From Sipunculus nudus (taxonomy: Eukaryota > Annelida > Sipuncula > Golfingiida > Sipunculidae): a DNA stretch of 64,000 nt. Of the stretch, positions 1 through 11,300 are shown in pieces. How positions within the stretch are numbered: position 1 is the stretch's first letter; each line of letters starts with the position of its first letter. The translations under genes were made by a program, and so were the position numbers. The stretch is taken from positions 46,500,019-46,564,018 of the forward strand of contig CM049306.1 in NCBI GenBank assembly GCA_026874595.1, written 5' to 3'. A model generated the notes under the pieces. The model did no database searches and was not told the origin of the DNA. It saw only the letters and a list, made by a program, of their open reading frames with translations.

Positions 1-60
1 TATTGACATTTCTAATATAATATATAACCCCAAATTGACACAATTATGTCAACTCTTTAA

Positions 61-264
61 ATGTCACAACTAGTCAGAGAACCAACCAATGACCATGGAA
101 ATACCATAGATCTTGTCTTTACTAACTGTTTAAATGCTTCAGTTTCAGCATTAGAAAACACATGGTTAGATCACAAGATATTATTAGCAACAATCCCCCA
201 TTCTTCAATTCAGATCAAACATGGCAACTTCTCACAGTTTAATCTACAATTTCTTCTCTTTTAG
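61..264 (+). mobile_element. Non-LTR retrotransposon (LINE) endonuclease fragment, copy 1
   Basis: A 67-codon open frame reads like the end of the apurinic endonuclease domain of a LINE ORF2: LVREPTN, then GNTIDLVFTN, then a WLDHKILLATI segment where active elements usually have SDH. Only this short piece remains. The reverse transcriptase is absent, and sequence beyond about 264 is unrelated, so this is a 5'- and 3'-truncated relic. A second, more decayed copy lies at 17161-17420. It lies within or beside the intron upstream of the TBC1D30 exon at 1112. The domain assignment is from motif recognition only. Confidence 0.6.
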
Positions 265-266
265 AG

Positions 267-497
267 CATCTTCTGATTGGCACGTGTTGTGGCTCCAACA
301 GCACACAGCCCAACGCACTGTGTTTATGTTTACACCTGCGATCGCGCCCGGTTCACTGTTTTTAACTCTAGTTTATAGGAGTAAGCAAACGGTTTCAGAA
401 AAATATTTTGGCAGGTACAGATTTGTTTTAAAGGGAAGAAGCTATTTTTCGTGTTAACTCAACATGCCTTATAGGTGATTGGGCCCCTTTAAGTTTA
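267..497 (+). repeat. Dispersed repeat R1, copy 1
   Basis: About 230 bp that recurs at 31840-32071 in the same orientation. Shared blocks include CACGTGTT..TGGCTC near the start, the GCCCAACGCA block, AGCAAACGGTTTCAG in the middle, and GGTGATTGGGCCCC near the end. No terminal inverted repeats or coding capacity are visible. The class is unknown (SINE, MITE or LTR fragment are all possible). Confidence 0.7.
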
Positions 498-1111
498 ACT
501 GTGTGGGTATGCAAAACTCACTGCACTCACCAGGGCTACTACCTGTATGTGCTGCCATCAGGTGGCCACTTTCTTAACTAAATGAGCAGACAATAATCTG
601 CTAAAACACTGACAACTGTAACTATGCTTATTAGCTCCACTTTGACCCTCTAACCTGAGAGTCCATCAAGATGTCAGAGTGCCTTGATCAGTAATGACAA
701 GAACCATACTGTTAGGCTTGATGAAGAGGTAAATGTATCTGTGGGCCAGGAGGTATTTTAAAAAATGATGAAAATATTTGCATTCCTTTACAGTGAGGTT
801 ATCAACATCACAAAGCATGGCACTCTGACAGTATGATAAACTGTCTTATATCAGAGGGCAAAATGGCTCTAGGGTATACTAGGCACATTATTTGTATGCT
901 TTTATCTTGTCCTTGATTTTAATTACAAAATTTTGAAGATGTGGAAATAAAGGAAATTTATGTGTTTGACCACACAGGATAATATATGAGACAATATTTA
1001 TGTTTATTCATATCTTTGCAGCTTATTCTTTCAAAGTTTTCAGATAGCCATTGAAGGTGACAGCTCATAGCAAAAAACCCTACTTATTTTAACTGTGTTG
1101 TTACTTTGCAG
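498..1111 (+). other. Intronic sequence upstream of TBC1D30 exon
   Basis: AT-rich, no coding frame recognised. It ends with an acceptor, TTACTTTGCAG, whose last base is 1111. I looked for an exon encoding the segment between the TBC domain and the conserved C-terminal block and saw none here, so the preceding exon lies left of the window. Confidence 0.5.
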
Positions 1112-1318
1112 CTGATTCGGATAGAGTGATGTCTTCATCAGCCTATGACATATCAAAGGTCAGTCCTGGAGCCTTCGCTGCCACACCTGACAGCTCTGCC
1201 TTCCAAGGTCACCGTCCTGCAGCCTACATAGAACGAATGAACTTGGACATTCATAGTCTGAAGCACCAGTACAAGCGACTACGACAACGACAGAAGCAAG
1301 CTCACATCATACTCGCAA
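1112..1318 (+). CDS. TBC1D30: TBC1D30 orthologue, penultimate coding exon
   Basis: TBC1D30 is a Rab GTPase-activating protein (vertebrate form: acts on Rab8 and primary cilium formation, from established knowledge). This 207 bp exon has an acceptor cag at 1109-1111 and a donor GTAAGG at 1319. It enters with two bases of a split codon and leaves with one base, a phase that joins exactly to the exon at 3614. It encodes the conserved region just after the TBC domain: a VSPGAF motif (human has LSPGA), then ERMNLDIHSLKHQY followed by a basic RLRQRQ helix (human has ERMTTDI..LKRQY), ending QAHIILA. The frame also stays open into the intron to 1359, but that tail is not conserved. The catalytic TBC domain is not in the window. 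Identification rests on remembered human sequence. Confidence 0.85.
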
Positions 1319-3613
1319 GTAAGGATGCTTCTAAAATTTCCATCAAATTAACAGCCTAATGCCTGTTGTGATTTAAATCATTATTTTGATTCCATATTTC
1401 ATTTTACCACTTAGCTAAAAAATTGACAACTGTCATTTTTGAAATTGAAATTTGAATACATGTTCATAATTATAATGACTTGATATCAGATAAGCCCATC
1501 ATATATTTGAAGCATGTTATATTTTCATATTATGCAAACTATCCATTCTTTCAAGCATTAACTAATTTAATGAATTTCAAAAGGATTTTAAATCTGAAAC
1601 AAAAATATATATAATGAACATGAAACCAGATGGGAAATTATAATTAATCCATTGTGATAAGAAGAATAAAACATCATAGTAAATACTTGTATAACTTATA
1701 ACAAAAATGCTTTAATAAAGCATTGTTGACTGATACCACATCCTCCATTATTATCCCTCTGTTTTATGTTCAGATTTCGGGTAATTTTAAGTATTTCTGT
1801 GATGGTTCTGCTGTTGGCCAATAGGTGGTAGCAAAAGTTTTAGTGGCACCATTACAGATTGACAGGAAGAGGTTCATATATTAAAATGTTTATACTCAAT
1901 GATATTACTTGTGACAATGTTGACATCTATAGTATTACAGAAAATATCTTCTAGTTCCTCTATTCCAAGAGCCATTAAAATATTATAATTTCTGTCAGAA
2001 TAAGAATTAATTAAATTAAAGGTACTCATTTGGTTACAAGTAATGTAAAGTATACATGAAATACCATGTTTTCTCCTGGAAATATAATAGTGTCTGCAAA
2101 GAATTTATTATGAAACTATTTTCTGATGCCTATACACAGTAGAGATAAACTTGCACGGGGCACAACCAGTGCCATAGAAGGAAACATAATCATAGCCTCC
2201 TGTGATACTTTCATAAATCAAGATCGTGACCAACAATAAAAATCTAATTTATTTGTGATTCAAAATATGTACATCTTTCTACTTTGACTACAAGTTTTCA
2301 CTCATTTGCAGTATTGCACCTTTGGCAATATGGGGTGGTTTCACTAGGAAGCTTTTGTATCATGCTAAAATTAAGAGATAACAGAAGATAATGCACATTG
2401 TAATAGTAATATACAACCATATAAGTTCATTTAACATTTTGGATACACACATTTCAGCCTTACCTTACATTCTTTCATTTCATTCTATCTCTGTTTATTC
2501 TGTATCAGGTCTTAGGCTTCATTTGCAATGACAGGTAAAGTAGTTCTTCTTAGGGCTTCTAAATGCTTCATTGGCAAACATTGCCAAAGAATATTAGAGC
2601 AAGACTTAAAATAAGTTTTCCAAATTTCATTTTAACCCCAGCAGTTTAGCTCAATCATAAGGGCTTTAAATTCAAGAACTTTATTTATTTATTTTGAAGG
2701 ATAATATGGTCCATCTCCATCATATCTTCATGCCATTCATCTCTGTTCATTATGCCCTTTATTGACCTTGACCTCAATAGAATTGACCTTTAATGACCTT
2801 TACCCTCTATTCTTCTACCTTCTTCTCTAAAGATAAGGATGGAAAGACAGCAGCGCCAGACATAAAGGGAAAAAAGGTCCACTCTCACCAGAAAAATGCT
2901 TGGGCCATTGGTATATTCTCATTAATCTTTGCATAAATTGCCATAGTATAAGGACAGATTTAGCTACTCCTAGTTGTATTGGTGACTGGCAAAGTTGTGT
3001 TTTCATGTAAGGTTGTAGAAAATGGCAATGTCCGATGGACTGCATGAAGGCCGATTGTCAGAAGGTATTTTGTTTTGGAATATCTGAAGATATAAATGAA
3101 CATATTCTTTTATTCATGGTTGGAAGGTTTTATTTTTGGATTCATGCTGAAATATTTTATGTTTAGGCATAAAAGTAAAGATGATGGCTCATGCAGATAG
3201 ACTGTATAGACTTTGGGGAGTTTTTTATGGTCACATATATAACATTTTTATGGGCAACTTCAGTTTACATGTTAATAGAAATAATCTTATTGGGACTTCA
3301 TTGTATTTTAACTTTTAATGGGAGTTTGAAATACTATATTTTTACTATAAGATCAAATCTAGAAATTTGAAGATATATGATTCTTATTGAACAATAGAAG
3401 AATTTCTTTAGTGTAACTCTGTATAAAATGTAATTTACCTTTAAACTACAAATTTTTGTGATAGTCTTCATTGCTTCAATTTACAATTTGAATGATGGTG
3501 GTGGTGACTTTAAACTAATGGAATCACAGTGGTAAAATTATCCTTAATTACTTATTTTTCATTTTTGTTGGTGCTTTATTATATTTTTAACATATGGAAA
3601 TCTTTAATTTCAG
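1319..3613 (+). other. TBC1D30: TBC1D30 intron
   Basis: A phase-1 intron of 2295 bp, GTAAGG...TTTAATTTCAG. AT-rich. At 2761-2810 it holds a cluster of TGACCTT motifs. No internal exon was recognised. The minus-strand 72-codon frame at 2827-3045 resembles nothing known and is treated as chance. Confidence 0.75.
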
Positions 3614-4908
3614 ATGCAACTGCCAGACATCATCAGAATGAGAGAGCCAAACAAGTCACCACTGTTGCTCCTATTGAGAGAGCCCCCGTTGTCAATCATC
3701 TCTTCATAGCTAAAAATGGCTTGGGCCGCAAGAATCGCAAAGTAGCAGAAGCACCAAGGATAGCACCATTTTACCCCAAAAGCAATGTAGTGCAGGCTCA
3801 ACTCAAACAATTCAAAGTGCAAGAAGAGAATAATGCTCAGAGACAGAGAAAGACATCAACATCTTCAACTACAAGTAGCAGAAGAAAACCTTCATTTGAG
3901 GGCAAAGATTTTCATCCTCGGGCATTAGAAGTAGACAAAAGTGAGGTGAAGCAAGATGCAACTAAAGAAAAGGAAAAGAGCCAGAATTTGGAAAAGAAGG
4001 ATGAAAAGGATGATAGAACATCATCTGTAGAACAAACTGTCAAATCTGAGGGTTCAGAGGAAATTTCTTTGATAGATTTCAGTGAAGATCATGAAGCTGC
4101 ACAAAATGATATCGTTGGAGAGAATGTTTCTGAAGAACAAAGTCTGCCAGCAAAGGAGTCACACCAGGAAAAAGAGGATGTGTGTGAGAAACCTGGTGAG
4201 GCACATAAGGAGGGAGCAGCACACTCTACACAAGCTGACAAAGAAAGGTCGGAGGCACACTCTACACAAGCTGACAAAGAAAGGTCGGAGGCACACTCTA
4301 CACAAGCTGACAAAGAAAGGTCGGAGGAACACTCTACACAAGCTGACAAAGAAAGGTTGGAGGAACACTCTACACAAGCTGTGAAAGAAAGGTTGGAAAT
4401 AGAGGAGGAAAGAGAAAAAGATACCAAAAGTTGTGAAACTGATACCAAAGGACAGTCTTCAGAGAGCAGAGGTAAATTACAAAATCAGTGCAGTGTTGAT
4501 TCTTTGAGTAGTGATGCCAGTTCTCCTGGAAAGGAAGAACGTGGTCTGCCAACAGAATACATGACCAGTCGTAGAATATGCTCATCTCAGCCTGACACAG
4601 TCAGGTTACAAGAATATAGTCCATCCATCATGACTTCTTCGGAAGACAGCGATTCAAGTCTGGGTAGTCCCACTCACGATGACAAGAAGAAGTATTATAA
4701 CCCGTTTCCTGGACGACATATCAGTAAAAACAAGGCTCAAAATGGCATCCGGCTTGGTCTGTATGACCCAAAGGCTGTGCCGTTTTTCAAAGGTGGAATG
4801 GAGAAAAAACTTGTTACCCCAAACATTGGTAGATCGCAGATTAATGCATGTTTACACCGGCAGTACATGGCTGGTTTAAAACAACAGAGCAAGACATCAC
4901 GCAGGTGA
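3614..4908 (+). CDS. TBC1D30: TBC1D30 orthologue, last coding exon with stop
   Basis: Joined to the previous exon this gives ILA-N-ATARHH, then a conserved APVVNHLFIAKN block (human: SPVINHLLLGKK). A long low-complexity region rich in Glu, Lys and Ser follows, then a conserved tail with YYNPFPGR, IRLGLYDP and FFKGG (human: FSPFPS and NLGLYGP). The exon supplies 430 residues plus the split Asn codon and stops with TGA at 4906-4908. The open frame extends 5' to 3529, but that part lies before the acceptor cag (3611-3613) and its first codon is GTG, so it is intron. The middle of the exon (4219-4398) is a tandem coding repeat. The disordered middle has no recognised domain; length and content there differ from vertebrates, as expected for this family. 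No polyadenylation signal is clear. Confidence 0.85.
4219..4398 (+). repeat. TBC1D30: In-frame 36 bp coding minisatellite in TBC1D30
   Basis: Five consecutive 36 bp units (starts 4219, 4255, 4291, 4327, 4363), each encoding a 12-residue unit close to (A/E)HSTQADKER(S/L)E. Units 1-3 are almost identical at the DNA level and units 4-5 carry a few substitutions (TCG to TTG, GAC to GTG), the pattern of recent expansion at one end. Because 36 is a multiple of three, the unit keeps the reading frame. The encoded stretch is highly charged and probably extended or helical. Confidence 0.95.
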
Positions 4909-5039
4909 TATTGAGTTATACAGGGCGTCAAGTGCAAGAAGAACCTACATTCCACTCAGATGGTTTACCCAGAATACTGTGCCTGTTTCTCATACACAAA
5001 CTTAGGATTGCAGATTGTTTCAAGTACTCTTAAATCTGA

Positions 5040-5420
5040 ATATACTCCTCTTGGCTATATATATCAAACCTTTCATTTATATCATTTGCTACTCTCAGCT
5101 AAGTATGTCCAATCTGTCCTTTTGACTCTTTGCTTCTTTTGGCTAAGGTTTCAAACATTTCCTCAAGAATATTTGCTGGTCTCAGCTAGATGTGTCAGAT
5201 ATATTGTTTAAACTGTGTTCCTCTTAGCTAAATATGCAAAGGCTTATCTTTTTGGCTATTTACTCATCTTGCTAGAGGTTTCAAAAATATTATCAAGACT
5301 AGCTATATGCTGCTGTCAGCTAAATGTGTCAAACCTTTTATTTAGGCTATTGGCTCATATCTGGTTCTTTTCATCTTCTCTTAGCTAAATGTGTTGAACA
5401 ATTCCTTAACACTTTTCTAG
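5040..5420 (+). repeat. Diverged motif array after the TBC1D30 stop (probable 3' UTR)
   Basis: The motif TC(A/T)TAGCTA or TCAGCTA followed by AATGTGTC or a close variant occurs at about 5092, 5180, 5221, 5314 and 5378, interleaved with GGCTA(T/A) and GGTTTCAAA motifs. Units are roughly 45-95 bp apart and clearly diverged, so this is an old tandem array. It starts about 130 bp after the stop codon and is probably in the 3' UTR. No open frame spans it convincingly. Confidence 0.6.
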
Positions 5421-7180
5421 TCTCAACATGTCAACTGAAATGAAGGGAAATGTATGATTGTAATTTGTATGAATAGCATCAAACTCGTTTCATTACGTTT
5501 TAATTATTCATTATGTTAATGTTTCATAAATCATGTCATTCATTATAGAGAAAATATATACAGGGATATGTAAAAGATGCAACAAACCAAGGTGCAAGGC
5601 AGTCCATGCTGATGAATTATTTTCTGCCATTTTTACAGCACAGTGGGCAGGAGATATCTACATTTAATGGTGCTTGTTGTCTGGAAAAATTCTTCTCATG
5701 AATTCATGCAAGGTACAGTTTCATTCCCTTTGAAACATTGCCAAAAACAAGAACATTTAGTTCTTAAATATCAAATGATTATTATGAATGTAAGTCACAC
5801 TGAAAAATGACGACTTCCTTTACCACTTGAAGATTGAATTTTATTCGGATTTATATACTGGTGGGAAATACTTAATACAAACATGATATAGTGGTTAGTA
5901 TATGAAATTAGGTTGACACCATGAAATTTGTATCTTTATATCTGTCTTTACTCAAGTAACCAATTATGGGTTATTATTGCTATGGTTTCATTATTTTCAA
6001 ATAATCATTGAAAAACTGTCCACTGATCCCTATCAAACTTTTATCTTAATAGAAAACTTATTTGTTTTTAACATTAAATTCAAAATTGTTCTTGCTATGG
6101 AATCATGAGTTCAGAATCCAAATCATAAAAGCTTTCATATTTAGTGAAAGACTAAAATATAAATGCTGTACAGTCCAAGGGCTACATTTCTTATGCAGTG
6201 TCTGACCAGTTAAAACCCCACAATACTTTGCACTTGTTGGTCAGGACAGTCTTCTCCCTCTGCAAACTCTGTGGCAGCCATATGCAGCAAACCCTGCTGT
6301 TGAAAGCAGCAATATACCCGATTAACATGACCACTGCATAGGGAATGTATGTTAGAGGACTCTTTTGAAACAGTCATGATAACTTGTAAATATCACACAC
6401 AATATGATTAGATTCAAACAGCTTTGTAATATCCCTTTGTTAAGTTTCCATTATTAATTTTATTAAGTTTTTGTTTTGTCATTTAGTTTGTACCCTCGTT
6501 CATACCCCTTTGATTTAATTCTCAAGTGAACCTTGTATTAAATATATTAGAATGTATAGATGTGAAAAATTATATGATAGATGCAGGTGTTGAAAATGAA
6601 CCTATAAAATAATTGCCATTATTTGAAATACATTTACGAAAAGTATCAGTAAAAATTACATGTTTGCATCAAAGAATAAGTTGTTAGGGAAGATGCAATA
6701 TTATTTATTGATGATGTATCTATTGTTTAGAATATATGTTTATTGAGAGGTTTGGTTAATTAATGCTGTACATTATGAACAAGGTTATTCTTTATACATG
6801 TATATATGGCAGGGGCCAGGTTGATATTACATTACATGGTTACTTCATTTGCTCATATTACATGGTTTGACGATCATATGGCCAAAATTAATCTTGCGTA
6901 GGATAGTAACACTTATATCAGGTAGCAGTAACGTAATATAAAGTGGATGTTGTGACACTATTGTCTTTCCTGGGATTATTTAAAAAAACTCACCATGAAC
7001 ATAATTTAAATCACATTTGATCTCATTTGATTTGCATAAATTTGCATGTCAGTCATACTGACAAAAAAAACCGAGTTCTCAATGATTTTCTTATCTCGGA
7101 GTAATAATACCTTTAATGCCATTTTATGACCTTATACAACATTTTATAACTGACTAGTTGTAATGCCTTTCATTCGATGA
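5421..7180. other. AT-rich non-coding stretch
   Basis: No exon, RNA gene or repeat family recognised. It may include the end of the TBC1D30 3' UTR; an ATTAAA at about 6537 is a possible but weak polyadenylation signal. A short palindrome, TGTCAGTCATACTGACA, lies at about 7046. Confidence 0.4.
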
Positions 7181-7199
7181 ACCCATCTTCCCCCACAAC

Positions 7200-8027
7200 C
7201 TACGCTCTTTACACAGCGCTTTACCTATAGGGCTACTTCCTATATTGTAAGGCGCTGTTTGTTATGACCTCGTATCCTGAATTGCAACACCAGAGGGGAG
7301 CACTGTATTTTTGTCCAATCAGATGAGACCTTGTGCTGGAAGACAAAGCCAAGCGAGGAATACACGGGGCCAATCATATTAATTTCTTTTTGAGTGACAG
7401 CTCATCCCCCAGCGTAACCGTCTGAACAGGCCACAGGCTCAGAGAGAATTGCCCCTGACGTGGTTTGCTTAGGGCCTTGGGCACATAGGATGCTCGGCTG
7501 GTGAGCTGTAATTCAAACGAAACGTAACAACAAAGGCTGCGTGCACACCTCGCTGGCTGGTTTCAGTTCTGCAGACAACGGGTACATGGCTACGCTAACA
7601 CAGTCATAATGTTATAATCGAATCGGTCGATGATGCAAGAATGCAGAGGGAGCAATTTAAATTCGACCGGAAACTGATCAAGAGGCGCTTGAAGCGCGGC
7701 AATGGGCGGAGCCAGGATGCCTGTCGAGTGTTTATTTATTGGCATCTGATTGGCTGCTTGTCACATCGTACGCACGTTTATTACAGTGGACAACAAACCG
7801 CCATCTGGTGTCTAAATATATCATAAACAGTCAAAGCTGGCAGCGTGAAAATCAGTTGCTTCTTTAGAAGCGCAAGATTTCCGCTGCCTCGGGAGCGTAC
7901 CCACAACCGAACAAAATCTATACCTGTGGTCATGTCGGTCTGTTAAAACACTTGTAAAATGGTGTAATGGGCCTTAGAACTATATATCTGCCTTAGACTC
8001 CGACACTAACCTGACCTTTCAGTAAGT
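7200..8027 (+). promoter_or_regulatory. Promoter-like region with candidate untranslated first exon
   Basis: Composition rises sharply in C+G and CpG compared with flanks. CCAAT-type boxes occur at 7315 and 7370 (forward) and 7738 and 7750 (as ATTGGC), with a GC box GGGCGG at 7704-7709 and a TATA-like TAAATATA at about 7813. If transcription began about 30 bp beyond that, a short leader would run to a strong donor, A|GTAAGT, at 8022-8027. The 61-codon frame at 7641-7826 is rich in Arg and Lys and not recognised. No downstream exon was found, so the gene it serves is unknown and the call is tentative. Confidence 0.35.
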
Positions 8028-8030
8028 AAA

Positions 8031-10157
8031 ATTACTTTTTATCAATTTTAAATGTGACAATCGTGAACTTTTTGTCAATGAAGAGGACCAGAATATTTAA
8101 TGTCAGTCGGCGCCAACAGGTGTCGCTTGTATGATGCAAACGGTCTCTTCAGACTTGTCATTGTTAAATAAGTCTAATACAGACCTATCTGTTTATGTCG
8201 GGCCAAGTTTTTCAACACAATGATCAGTGTGCCCTCTTCATCGAAGAAACACATACTCATGGCACCAATTATGGCTTCTGTCTTGCATTCTGATAGACAT
8301 TAACATGAAAATGCGCACTGCGCGCAACTCGCAGTGCCTATAATTGTCGTCTGCTGAGTTTGGTACCCATGATTCAGCTTTCGCGCGTTTTGTCTAGTAA
8401 AAATCCGATAAATGACAGAGACTGCAACCTGAACCATGGCGTTAAGGCATACGGTAGTGTTTCACTTTTGACATTTGAGATACACAAAACTAAGATCTTT
8501 CTTGAAAGAGTAAATATATTTCGGGGAGCCGAGCACCCCAAGTCAATCATCGGCGACAGGTGTCGCTAGTGAGTGGGTAAAGGTCTACTGCATTCCTGTC
8601 GGACTACAACAAGAGTAGGGAGCATAATATTGCTGTTTATATTGAGAACATAATCCTAGTACAGTTGCCCTTATAAGATGAATACGATGCCATTCCTCAG
8701 TTCTTATGGTGCCATCGTCACCATGGTCAGATATCAGACAATTTGGCAAAATTGACTTAGGTATAATAAGTTCTCTCATGATTTAAAAAAATAAATTCAT
8801 CACAGGTTTTGGGGTTCCCTGACATGACAATTTCCGCCATGCCTGCATATTTATAAATATCAGATTTCCGCCAGACGGGCGTAACCCATTGGAATTTGTG
8901 TGGGGTGTATTTCAGGTCTTTCCAGATAACGAGTAGAGAATTGAGAAGACTTGCACATATGCATCTTATGGATATAGGGTCGTGTTGTGTTCTTAATTGT
9001 TATGGATGCGTCGTATTACATTTATTTGCAGGTGATATGTTACATTGTATTGATACATTCCGTTATTGAGACAATCTTGTATATAAGATTAATGACGTTG
9101 GGTATGGGGTGATATGGTTAAAAAGGTTGTACACTGTGATGACCGGTTAAATGCAATGGATTAATAAACATATCTACTCATATTTGTTTACTTGTTTATC
9201 GATTGAAACCTTTCACGAAGAAGCTACAATATACAACAACAGGTGTATTGTTCAGAAACTAAATGATAGATGTTCCCTTTAAGCGTGTTATATTTGCCCA
9301 CCAGGAAAAATGTCGCAGACTTATTTAATAGATGATAGTTAATGTATGAATCCTAAATTAATTTTGTATTCCTTCATCAGGAAGAATTGCCAAGAGACTT
9401 GTGCCTGACATGAATCAATGTACAAGTATTTGCCCTTACTGTTGGACCATCAATTGATGTATTAATTTATGATGTAATATTTGCGGACATATATTTTGTC
9501 TCCAGTATCAAATCCAGTCTCTGATCCATATTTTAGCAAGTCTGGGTACCACCTAGGCCAACTCTTATTAAATACTTTTGCTTAATTTAGTCCCATTTTG
9601 CTATTAAAGTGTTTCCTCTCCTAAACTAAACAAATAATACGGTCACAATTGAACAATCTGAACAATTCAGATGTTTATTCATTACATAAAAGTTTCTTTG
9701 TAGAAAATCTCGTTGAATTTATCAAAACCTGTCTTGACGAACTTTACCTTTAATGTATCTCAATTTTCTCTAAACCTTTTTGGGTAAACAAACTGCCATC
9801 CGATGGTATTGTCCCACATTTCCAGTGCAGCGCCGCCACCGTCCGCAAGTCTTATCGATTTAAAATCGAAAAATCATCTTAAATATCCTTATCAGCAATA
9901 GCTTGTGTTGCTCACGCCCGTTCCCCAGATTGGAACAACTTCACTTCTAAATTGAGCATACCCTCGCTGAATTACACACCATTGGAAACAAAATTTGTTC
10001 TGGTCTAGCAGGCAGGTGATTCAAAAGACGCAAATAAGAAGTACACCACTGTCCACTAATGCCCAGCGGGCTGAGGCAAGTGTAAGCGAGCCATGAATGC
10101 TGAGTGGCTCTTTATGGTTCATAAAAGTTCAACAGTTCCTCCTAATTTATGGAAACT
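8031..10157. other. Intergenic stretch, nothing recognised
   Basis: Unique-looking AT-rich sequence. The 12-base ACAGGTGTCGCT occurs at about 8115 and again at about 8556. No gene supported. Confidence 0.4.
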
Positions 10158-10635
10158 GAGGTATAGGAATGGCGCTTTGTCCGTCGTCCGGCCGGCCGTC
10201 TGTTAGCAGGGCACAAATAGTAACCGTTGACCCTAGAAACTTGTAACTGAATATCCAGGTAGGTCCATTAAAGTCTCCTTGGAAACCTGAAATTAGTTCA
10301 CTGTGACCTATATTCTTCAAGTTATGGGGCTGGAAAGTACCCCCCCCCCCCCCCCGAATAATTAAAATTAGGTCCAAAACCTCCAGTATCTTGAAAATTA
10401 ATGCATGGATTGCGATGAATCTTGCCATGAATATTAAACATGACTAGTTTTGTCATTTCCCGAAAACTGGTAGCGCCACCTGTATATTTTCTCATTTTTA
10501 CGATATTTTTTCCCTGTTATTTTATACCATCGAATGACAGCAGTAATGTCAGGTTCTCAGCTTTGGTTTCATCCAGTGTCCCGAAACCCAGTGTGTTTAT
10601 TGATATTGATTTCTGTAGTTCCTGTGGCGCCACCT
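10158..10635 (+). mobile_element. Family D repeat element, copy 1
   Basis: Begins with a GTCCGTCGTCC tract, followed by GTTAGCAGGGCACAAAT and AATATCCAGG. All three recur inverted at 43196-43655. The core contains two related units ending in GCGCCACC (about 10483 and 10625) preceded by TGACTAGTTT or a similar block, so it is a short tandem core. A run of about 17 C interrupts it near 10341. No coding capacity. Related in design to the hairpin-ended families below. Confidence 0.65.
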
Positions 10636-10789
10636 TATTTTTTTTCAATTTGTTATGCATTTTCCCCCCTTTATTGTGAGACTGCCAAATTATATTGATT
10701 CTGTCAGATTACTAACTGAGGTTTCATCTGTGTCCTGAAACCTTGTGTTTTAATTAGGGCCCCTCTTGAATAAGTGGATGCATGCCCTA

Positions 10790-11300
10790 TATTAATCACC
10801 CTGTCCGTCCGTCTGTTCGCCTTTCTGTATTCGTCAAATTTGTTTCCTGAAGATAACTCCAGTTTGGATTAACATATTGATTTCAAACTTGAATTGTAAA
10901 TCGCCCACCTCTAAAACAAGAATCTGTTGATTTTGGGTCAAAGGTCAAGGTCACCTGACCCATTTATTTTGAAAGATTGTGCATGCATTTTAATCCAAAA
11001 CCTTCCATCTAGCACATAAAATAGCTGACCTGCCCGTAGGCGAAGAAGTTGATTGATTTTGGGGTCACAAGGTTCAAGGTCACAGGGGTCATCTGTGCAC
11101 ATATTTGTTTCTTAATGATGACTCCAGTTTGGATTGACATATTGGTTGACTTATTTATGTGCCACCAATAATGTAAAAACCCTTTTGATTTTGGGGTCAT
11201 GAGTTCCTAGGTCATAAGACCTACTTCTTTAAAAAGATTTTGGATTCCAATTTGTGTAGACATGTTGGCTTCAAACTGATCACAGGACCCATATTTTGAA
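10790..11300 (+). repeat. Dispersed element with GTCCGTCC tract and AGGTCA sites
   Basis: Starts CCTGTCCGTCCGTCTGTTCG and contains a block (ACTCCAGTTTGGATTAACAT and variant) repeated at about 10858 and 11121, plus TCAAGGTCA at 10945 and 11074. Same general design as families C and D, but no second copy was aligned in this window. Boundaries are approximate. Confidence 0.5.

Noticed and set aside
3529-3613. N-terminal extension of the TBC1D30 last exon
   Set aside because: It begins with GTG, is hydrophobic intron translation, and precedes a good acceptor whose phase matches the upstream exon.
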